DNA of 16,524 bases from assembly GCA_002293295.1 (NCBI GenBank), contig DBCY01000152.1:2112-18635 (forward strand), given 5' to 3'. This DNA comes from Ruminococcus sp. UBA946 (GTDB lineage: Bacteria > Bacillota > Clostridia > Oscillospirales > Ruminococcaceae). Made by a program: the position numbers and the translations under genes. This document shows positions 12,284 to 16,524 of this stretch, one piece after another. The notes beneath the pieces were generated by a model. That model had not been told where the DNA came from. It did not search any database and saw only the letters and a program-made list of their open reading frames with translations. How positions within the stretch are numbered: the first letter of the stretch is position 1; each line of letters begins with the position of its first letter.

Positions 12284-12302
12284 TACAGGGGGTAACTGAA
12301 TC

Positions 12303-13793
12303 ATGTCCTTTATAAATATTATTGATTTAACCTTTGCCTATGACGGCAGTTATGACAATATATTCGAGAATGTCTCTTTCCGCCTTGATACGGACTGGAA
12401 GCTCGGGTTTATCGGAAGGAACGGAAGGGGGAAAACGACTTTCCTTAATTTGCTGATGGGTAAATATGAGTATACGGGTACTATTTCATCATCCGTGGAT
12501 TTTGATTATTTTCCGTTTGATGTAAGCGATAAATCGCAGATTACACTTGAATTAATAGAGAGTATCGCGCCTGACGCCCAAAGCTGGCAGATTAACCGCG
12601 AGCTTTCCCTGCTTGATATTTCAGACGATGTGCCGTACCGCCCGTTTGAAACGCTTTCAAGCGGGGAGCAGACAAAGGTGATGCTTGCGGCGCTGTTTCT
12701 AAAGGAAAATAATTTCCTGTTAATTGATGAACCGACGAATCATCTTGATATGAACGCAAGGTCTGCCGTATGCGGATACCTGAAATCAAAAACCGGTTTT
12801 ATCCTGGTTTCGCATGACAGGAATATTCTCGATAACTGTATCGACCATGTCCTGTCAATTAACAAAGCCGGCATAGAAGTGCAAAAGGGTAATTTTTCAT
12901 CCTGGCTTGTTAATAAAGAACGGCAGGACAGCTTTGAAGCAGCCGAGAACGAACGCCTTAAAAAAGATATAAAAAAGCTGACCGAAGCCGCCAAACGCAC
13001 AGCAAAATGGTCCGACGAGGCTGAAAAGCGCAAAACCGGCATTGACCCGAACAAGGTTGACATCAAGAAGGGATGGGCTCCGAAACAGGCTGCAAAAGCC
13101 AAGAAAATGATGGCGCGGTCGAAGGCTATAAAAACCCGTCAGCAATCGGCTATTGAAGAAAAATCCGGACTGCTGAAAAATATTGAAAGAGCCGATGAGC
13201 TTAAATTATCGCCGCTTTTGCACCATACCTCCAAATTAATAACGCTTGAGGGTCTTTCGGTTTCATACGGCGGGAAACCTGTATTTAAGAATATGAGCTT
13301 TTCTTTGGAAAAGGGCGACAGAATCGCTTTATGCGGAAAAAACGGCTGCGGCAAATCCAGCATACTGAAAATTATCTGCGGGGATGATATTCCGTATGAA
13401 GGGCAGTTGAAAATTTCCAACGGACTGAAGATTTCATATGTACCTCAGGACGCTTCTTTCCTCAGAGGCGGTTTGTCAGATTATGCCGTTATCCGCGGAA
13501 TTGATGAAAGCCTGTTTAAGGCTGTCCTCAGAAAGCTTGATTTTTCGCGTGTTCAGTTCGATAAGGACATGTCGGATTTTTCGGCGGGACAAAAGAAAAA
13601 GGTTCTTATAGCGGGAAGTCTTTGCGAAAAAGCCCATGTTTACATCTGGGATGAACCTTTGAATTATATCGACGTCCTGTCGCGTATACAAATCGAGGAG
13701 CTGCTCCTTGAATATGCCCCCGTAATGATATTTGTGGAGCATGACAGTGTGTTCACCGAAAAAATAGCCACTAAAACCGTTCTGTTCCGTTAA
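12303..13793 (+). CDS. ABC-F ribosome-protection ATPase (Lsa-type)
   Basis: The 496-residue soluble protein has two ABC ATPase domains and no membrane segment. Domain 1: Walker A GRNGRGKT (38-45), signature LSSGEQTK (118-125), Walker B LLIDEPTNHLD (139-149), switch HD 171-172. An inter-domain linker of about 110 residues (195-305) is strongly basic, as expected for the arm reaching the ribosomal P-site tRNA and peptidyl-transferase region. Domain 2: Walker A GKNGCGKSS (345-353), signature FSAGQKKK (426-433), Walker B YIWDEPLNYID (447-457). The N-terminal DTDWKLGFIGRNGRGKTTFL is characteristic of Lsa/CplR-type proteins, which give lincosamide, streptogramin A and pleuromutilin resistance by displacing drug. 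The substrate spectrum cannot be read from sequence, and a housekeeping ABC-F role is possible. AGGGGG lies ten bases ahead of the ATG. The attenuator-like leader supports an antibiotic-inducible role. Confidence 0.9.
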   Translation: MSFINIIDLTFAYDGSYDNIFENVSFRLDTDWKLGFIGRNGRGKTTFLNLLMGKYEYTGTISSSVDFDYFPFDVSDKSQITLELIESIAPDAQSWQINRELSLLDISDDVPYRPFETLSSGEQTKVMLAALFLKENNFLLIDEPTNHLDMNARSAVCGYLKSKTGFILVSHDRNILDNCIDHVLSINKAGIEVQKGNFSSWLVNKERQDSFEAAENERLKKDIKKLTEAAKRTAKWSDEAEKRKTGIDPNKVDIKKGWAPKQAAKAKKMMARSKAIKTRQQSAIEEKSGLLKNIERADELKLSPLLHHTSKLITLEGLSVSYGGKPVFKNMSFSLEKGDRIALCGKNGCGKSSILKIICGDDIPYEGQLKISNGLKISYVPQDASFLRGGLSDYAVIRGIDESLFKAVLRKLDFSRVQFDKDMSDFSAGQKKKVLIAGSLCEKAHVYIWDEPLNYIDVLSRIQIEELLLEYAPVMIFVEHDSVFTEKIATKTVLFR

Positions 13794-13805
13794 ATATTAA
13801 GGCGT

Positions 13806-13837
13806 GTTCGCATTACCAATTCCGCGAACCTTTTTTA
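13806..13837 (+). terminator. Terminator between convergent ABC-F and histidine kinase genes
   Basis: GTTCGC (13806-13811) and GCGAAC (13824-13829) form a 6-bp stem with a 12-base loop, followed on the plus strand by CTTTTTTAT. It occupies most of the 56-base gap between the two converging stop codons. Confidence 0.65.
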
Positions 13838-13849
13838 TACGAACGCTCC

Positions 13850-15124
13850 TTAATCATTCAAAGACATCACCAGCCTGAAAGTGAATATGAAATCCTGATA
13901 AATAAAATCAGTAAGATAACCGTTTTCCTCGGCAAAAGACAAAATGGACCTTATCCCGATACCGTGACCTTCCTTATGTGTTACAGGTATCCCCCTTTCG
14001 TTCATTTCAACAGGCTCAGAGCATGGATTAATAATCTCAAGCCCCAGTTGTCTGCCGCTCTGAATAAGCTTTACCTGTATAATCCGTTTGTCCTGCTCCG
14101 TTATATTATCAGCGGCAGCCAGGGCGTTTTCCAAAGCGTTTGATACAATTACAGAAAGCCTTGCCGTATCAAAAGGCAAAGCAGAGGATATGTCAGAAAT
14201 TATATCCAAACGGATATTCTTTTCGTCTGATTTGCGGATAAACCGGGTAAAAACAGCGTTTAAAACAGGTTCCGTGCATATTAAGGCGGGAACGGCTTCA
14301 TTCAGTGAGTTCCGCCAGTCCGCACAGACAGTTTCGGCTTCTGAGGTTTTTCCGCTGCGGAAAAGCTCCATAATGACACCCATCTCGTGCCGCATGTCAT
14401 GGCGAAGTATTTCCATATCCTCCCTGTGTTTTCTCTCGGCTTCCGCCTGTTCATGCATTGCGTTCATCTGCAGCAGCAGGGTTTCGGTATGATAAGCCTG
14501 CGCCGCTTTTTCATGCGTGTTTATAATGGCATAGCAAAGAACCCCGAAGCTCCACAGAATAAAAAGCATCAGCCCGAAGTACATCACCGCTCCGACCTCA
14601 GTCCAGCTGGTTGACAAAACAAATAAAAATGAGAATATTGCCCCGAACGAACAGAGTATCCATACGCTGCGTCGTCCGTCGACAAACATCCGTTCAAAAA
14701 GACGCCTGCCGTAACGCAGGGCGACAGTCATGTATATTCCCAGCATAAGGAGGGACAGCGAAAAATACAAAAACCGGGCGTAAGGGCTTTGATATCCTAT
14801 TGTAACACCGACTATCGCATCGGCAAGATGAGTAGGCAGAGCCGTAATCTGGTAAAGCATGAAAAAAGCGAATACCTTCTGGAATGTCTGCCCCTTGAAT
14901 ATCAGCAGATTTACCGGAAGGAAAAGAATTCCCAGGTATCTTACTATAAAAGTACCCGCTATTCCCGAAACGAGGGTAAGGATGTGCAGAACTATAAAAA
15001 CCACCGCATATAAGCTCAGTGAAAATAGTTTAGTGCGTTTCACACGCAGACAAAGGAACATGATTGATATATTGCAGAAAACGACTACAGGCCCTAATAC
15101 GGGAATCAGACTGTCAAGAACCAT
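13850..15124 (-). CDS. GHKL-type sensor histidine kinase, partner of the LytTR regulator
   Basis: A membrane histidine kinase of the AgrC-like class, 424 residues from the preferred start (428 from the ATG at 15136). The N-terminal half has about six hydrophobic helices (residues 8-205), the likely sensor, with no extracellular domain. A coiled coil (about 208-240) leads to the phospho-acceptor region LRHDMRHEMG (His246 in the 428 numbering). The ATPase has the N-box VSNALENAL (331-339) and a glycine-rich GHGIGIRSI (390-398). It would phosphorylate the response regulator encoded just upstream (51-63 bases). AAAGGA touches the first ATG and suits the one four codons later, so the start is uncertain. 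No peptide-signal gene (AgrD-like) was seen nearby, so the signal is unknown. Confidence 0.88.
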   Translation of the reverse strand: MVLDSLIPVLGPVVVFCNISIMFLCLRVKRTKLFSLSLYAVVFIVLHILTLVSGIAGTFIVRYLGILFLPVNLLIFKGQTFQKVFAFFMLYQITALPTHLADAIVGVTIGYQSPYARFLYFSLSLLMLGIYMTVALRYGRRLFERMFVDGRRSVWILCSFGAIFSFLFVLSTSWTEVGAVMYFGLMLFILWSFGVLCYAIINTHEKAAQAYHTETLLLQMNAMHEQAEAERKHREDMEILRHDMRHEMGVIMELFRSGKTSEAETVCADWRNSLNEAVPALICTEPVLNAVFTRFIRKSDEKNIRLDIISDISSALPFDTARLSVIVSNALENALAAADNITEQDKRIIQVKLIQSGRQLGLEIINPCSEPVEMNERGIPVTHKEGHGIGIRSILSFAEENGYLTDFIYQDFIFTFRLVMSLND

Positions 15125-15174
15125 TTTTATGACCATCCTTTCCGGACGTTTTGCCCTGAAAGGACAAATCTCCT

Positions 15175-15202
15175 AAGTTTGAAAAATTTATTTTTCAAAC
15201 TT
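15175..15202. other. 12-bp perfect hairpin across the response-regulator stop codon
   Basis: AAGTTTGAAAAA (15175-15186), loop TTTA and TTTTTCAAACTT (15191-15202) are exact inverted repeats. The stop codon and last codons of the response regulator lie inside. AGGAG follows the stem on the minus strand. There is no U-run after the stem, so it may modulate mRNA decay or kinase expression rather than stop transcription. Confidence 0.5.
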
Positions 15203-15916
15203 TCCCTCTTTGAAAAAATGCTGTAAATACTTTGCCTTGACCTCCCTGGCGGCGCGGCGGGTTATCGGTATGACGCTTCCGTTTTTCATAATAATCGTAT
15301 CTCCCTGTATACTATCCGTATAGTCAAGATTAACCGCAAATGAAGTATGAGGCCGTATGAACCTTCCGTCATCCAACAGAGGCGAAACAGCGTCGTCAAA
15401 AGGCATTCTCAGCGTGACGCTCCTGTGTTTTTCGCCTCCGGCGGTAACGCAGCACAGAACGCGGCTTTCAAGCTCGCAGTAAGCTATACGGTGAAAGGGA
15501 AAAGTTTTTATTCCTGATTTCGTTTTTAATAAAAATGTTTTGGAATATTTTGCCTTGACTGAAGCCAGTACTGAATCGAGTTCAGTCCGAAGCGTCTCGC
15601 GGCTTACCGGCTTTGTCAGGTACTGCGAGGCGCGTACGCGGAAAGCGTCAAGGGCGTGTCCCTCATGACTTGTAAGGAAGATAACTGCGGCGGTTTCATC
15701 GCTTCTGCGGATAAGCCGCGCAAGTTCTATGCCGTCGGGGGGAGGCATAACAATGTCCAGCAGATATAAATCAAAAGACTTACCGTCCTCTATTGCCCAT
15801 GCAAGCTCTTTTGAACTTGTATAAGCCGATACGTCGAGATCATCGTATGCTTTAATAAACTCTTCTATTCTTTTTACCTCTGCCGCTTCGTCGTCACAAA
15901 TCGCAACTCTCAGCAT
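15188..15916 (-). CDS. LytTR-type response regulator
   Basis: A 242-residue two-component regulator. The receiver domain (1-120) has the acidic pair Asp8-Asp9, phospho-acceptor Asp54 in YLLDIVMPPPDG, Thr82 and Lys102 (TKP). The LytTR DNA-binding domain (about 130-238) shows KSGIKTFPFHRIAYCELESR, then GRFIRPHTSFAVNLDYTDSI and GSVIPITRRAAREVKAKYL. ATG 15916 is chosen because GAGGTG lies nine bases upstream; a longer GTG start would use that ribosome site itself as codon. It is first in an operon with the GHKL kinase. A promoter at 16066-16094 gives an approximately 140-base leader. LytTR regulators usually bind pairs of 9-bp direct repeats; a candidate pair lies at 16094-16122. Confidence 0.92.
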   Translation of the reverse strand: MLRVAICDDEAAEVKRIEEFIKAYDDLDVSAYTSSKELAWAIEDGKSFDLYLLDIVMPPPDGIELARLIRRSDETAAVIFLTSHEGHALDAFRVRASQYLTKPVSRETLRTELDSVLASVKAKYSKTFLLKTKSGIKTFPFHRIAYCELESRVLCCVTAGGEKHRSVTLRMPFDDAVSPLLDDGRFIRPHTSFAVNLDYTDSIQGDTIIMKNGSVIPITRRAAREVKAKYLQHFFKEGKFEK

Positions 15917-16055
15917 AATAATATGCACCTCTTAAATAAATTACCGGCGTAATCCGGAAATGTTCCCGCATAAAAGTATGGATTTCCGTTCACGGAGTAT
16001 GCGGTAAAACAGTTTTAGAACTGGTTCCTGAAGAACCTCCGGTTTAAAAATAATA
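15917..16055 (-). promoter_or_regulatory. Hairpin-rich 5' leader of the two-component operon
   Basis: On the minus strand the leader can form GGTTC-TTCAG-GAACC (plus 16022-16036), a nested stem CCGCATA/TATGCGG enclosing CCGT-GA-ACGG (around 15970-16005), and TTCCGG-ATTACG-CCGGTAA just upstream of the ribosome site. I recognise no known riboswitch class. Confidence 0.4.
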
Positions 16056-16065
16056 TTATAATTAT

Positions 16066-16094
16066 ATTATATCACTTCTGAGGTTTTAATACAA
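16066..16094 (-). promoter_or_regulatory. Promoter of the LytTR / histidine kinase operon
   Basis: On the minus strand TTGTAT (16089-16094), 17 bp and TATAAT (16066-16071). Confidence 0.65.
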
Positions 16095-16122
16095 CCGTAC
16101 AGCGGCACGACTGACCGTTTAT
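16094..16122 (+). promoter_or_regulatory. Candidate LytTR operator (two 9-bp direct repeats)
   Basis: ACCGTACAG (16094-16102) and ACCGTTTAT (16114-16122) are direct repeats with a 20-bp period. The second fits the LytTR consensus [TA][AC][CA]GTTN[AG][TG] at all positions, the first at all but one. They abut the -35 box of the regulator's own promoter and lie in the divergent region shared with the 16243 gene. Spacing is one base or so shorter than usual, so the call is tentative. Confidence 0.35.
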
Positions 16123-16187
16123 GGTTTTCATTTTATCCGCAGAAATGCGTGTTTTTTGCGCAGCTTATGCTTATCGGCAGAATTCTG

Positions 16188-16221
16188 TGTTAAAATTACG
16201 GTAAAAGCATAAAAATGCTTT
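16188..16221 (+). promoter_or_regulatory. Extended -10 promoter and start-proximal hairpin for the repeat protein
   Basis: TG-T-TAAAAT (16188-16196) is an extended -10 box. It is followed by AAAGCAT-AAAA-ATGCTTT (16204-16221), a perfect 7-bp hairpin ending seven bases before the AAAGGTGA ribosome site. Confidence 0.45.
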
Positions 16222-16242
16222 ATGAATAAAGGTGATTTAATA

Positions 16243-16458
16243 TTGAATAACAAGGGAAAAAACTCCGTGAAATTTTTCAGTCTGCGTTTTCCGGAGTTAG
16301 CTTCACCGTATAAAAACGCCGGGGAAAAAAATTCGGAATATTTTTTCAGTCTTCGTTTTCCAAAACACACACCGCCTTTGAAGACGGCAAGGGAACAGGT
16401 TACTGAGGAATTTTTCAACCTGAATTATCCTGAGCTGAATATCCTGTATGATGAATAA
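16243..16458 (+). CDS. Small protein made of 23-residue FFxLxFPE repeats
   Basis: The 71-residue product reads from TTG 16243, chosen because AAAGGTGA (16228-16235) sits seven bases upstream; an in-frame ATG at 16222 has no ribosome site. After MNNKGKN come two 23-residue units and a shorter third: SVKFFSLRFPELASPYKN..., SEYFFSLRFPKHTPPLKT..., TEEFFNLNYPELNILYDE. Each unit has the aromatic core FF-x-L-x-[FY]-P and a charged linker; no signal peptide or membrane helix is seen. I do not recognise the family. Hairpins flank the gene, and a strong terminator follows. It is divergent from the LytTR regulator, which might control it. A minus-strand reading (16128-16418) shows a mirrored repeat but starts at TTG with a weaker site, so I prefer the plus strand. 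A non-coding DNA repeat remains possible. Confidence 0.55.
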   Translation: MNNKGKNSVKFFSLRFPELASPYKNAGEKNSEYFFSLRFPKHTPPLKTAREQVTEEFFNLNYPELNILYDE

Positions 16459-16466
16459 TACAGGAT
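16441..16466 (+). other. Hairpin overlapping the repeat-protein stop codon
   Basis: ATCCTGTAT (16441-16449) and ATACAGGAT (16458-16466) form a perfect 9-bp stem around an 8-base loop. It immediately precedes the terminator at 16481 and carries no U-run of its own. Confidence 0.6.
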
Positions 16467-16480
16467 TCGTACCAGAGGTT

Positions 16481-16520
16481 AATACCTGTCCTTTCACGCA
16501 AGGGCAGGTATTATTTTTAT
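16481..16520 (+). terminator. Strong intrinsic terminator after the repeat-protein gene
   Basis: AATACCTGTCCTT (16481-16493) pairs with AAGGGCAGGTATT (16500-16512) over 13 bp with one G-U, then ATTTTTAT. It supports real plus-strand transcription of the 16243 gene. Confidence 0.9.
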
Positions 16521-16524
16521 AAAA

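Noticed and set aside
14088..15176. Plus-strand Ser/Cys-rich open frames opposite the histidine kinase
   Set aside because: They arise from complement codons of the kinase; no ribosome sites and no family features.
16128..16418. Minus-strand 96-residue reading with mirrored GKRRLK repeats
   Set aside because: It begins at TTG with only a weak ribosome site and no minus-strand terminator; the repeat pattern mirrors the plus-strand one, which has better signals. Not fully excluded.

Overview
The window looks like a chromosomal segment of a Gram-positive gut-type clostridium, probably Oscillospiraceae/Ruminococcus-like. The evidence is a SCIFF peptide gene next to a TIGR04086-type membrane protein gene and yajC (a clostridial neighbourhood), AT-rich intergenic DNA with textbook sigma-A promoters and strong AGGAGG-type ribosome sites, and a Spo0A-C-like small protein. 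No species is claimed. No rRNA, tRNA or CRISPR array was seen.

Layout. 1-1160 is a decayed accessory patch. It holds two remnants of the same ribbon-helix-helix (RHH) regulator family (one cut by a repeat, one frameshifted), a small Spo0A-C-like gene, an XRE regulator whose C-terminus runs into an inverted-repeat element, and a minus-strand small RNA resembling the antitoxin RNA of a Hol-Tox type I locus whose toxin gene is gone. 1216-2495 (minus) carries yajC, a four-helix membrane protein and the 46-residue SCIFF precursor scfA. The SCIFF radical SAM maturase, normally next, is not in the window. 2596-3805 (minus) is an AT-rich Panacea (DUF4065) antitoxin gene followed with no gap by a putative toxin gene. 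3804-8831 (minus) holds two cell-wall genes, each with its own promoter: a 1062-residue secreted protein joining a glycoside-hydrolase-like (GHL) barrel to a C-terminal Amidase_3, and a GHL10 lipoprotein. 8925-11770 (plus) is a membrane Cache-GGDEF-EAL cyclic-di-GMP protein ending in a strong terminator.

11782-13837 (plus) is an Lsa-type ABC-F ribosome-protection gene. It is preceded by a long leader with a consensus promoter, a six-codon upstream ORF and an intrinsic terminator, the arrangement of translation-sensing attenuation. 13850-16094 (minus) is a LytTR response regulator and GHKL histidine kinase operon. Divergent from it, 16243-16458 encodes a small protein built of 23-residue repeats that ends in a strong terminator.

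Functional picture. The amidase and GHL10 proteins plausibly act in sequence on peptidoglycan: peptide stripping, then cleavage of denuded glycan. The Panacea pair and the RHH/XRE/Hol-Tox debris mark turnover of small accessory modules. A palindromic repeat family appears at both ends of this patchwork, including an exact 42-bp inverted copy between the RNA leader and the ABC-F gene. The candidates most worth following are the SCIFF peptide without an adjacent maturase, the Panacea partner toxin, the ABC-F leader and the 23-residue-repeat protein.
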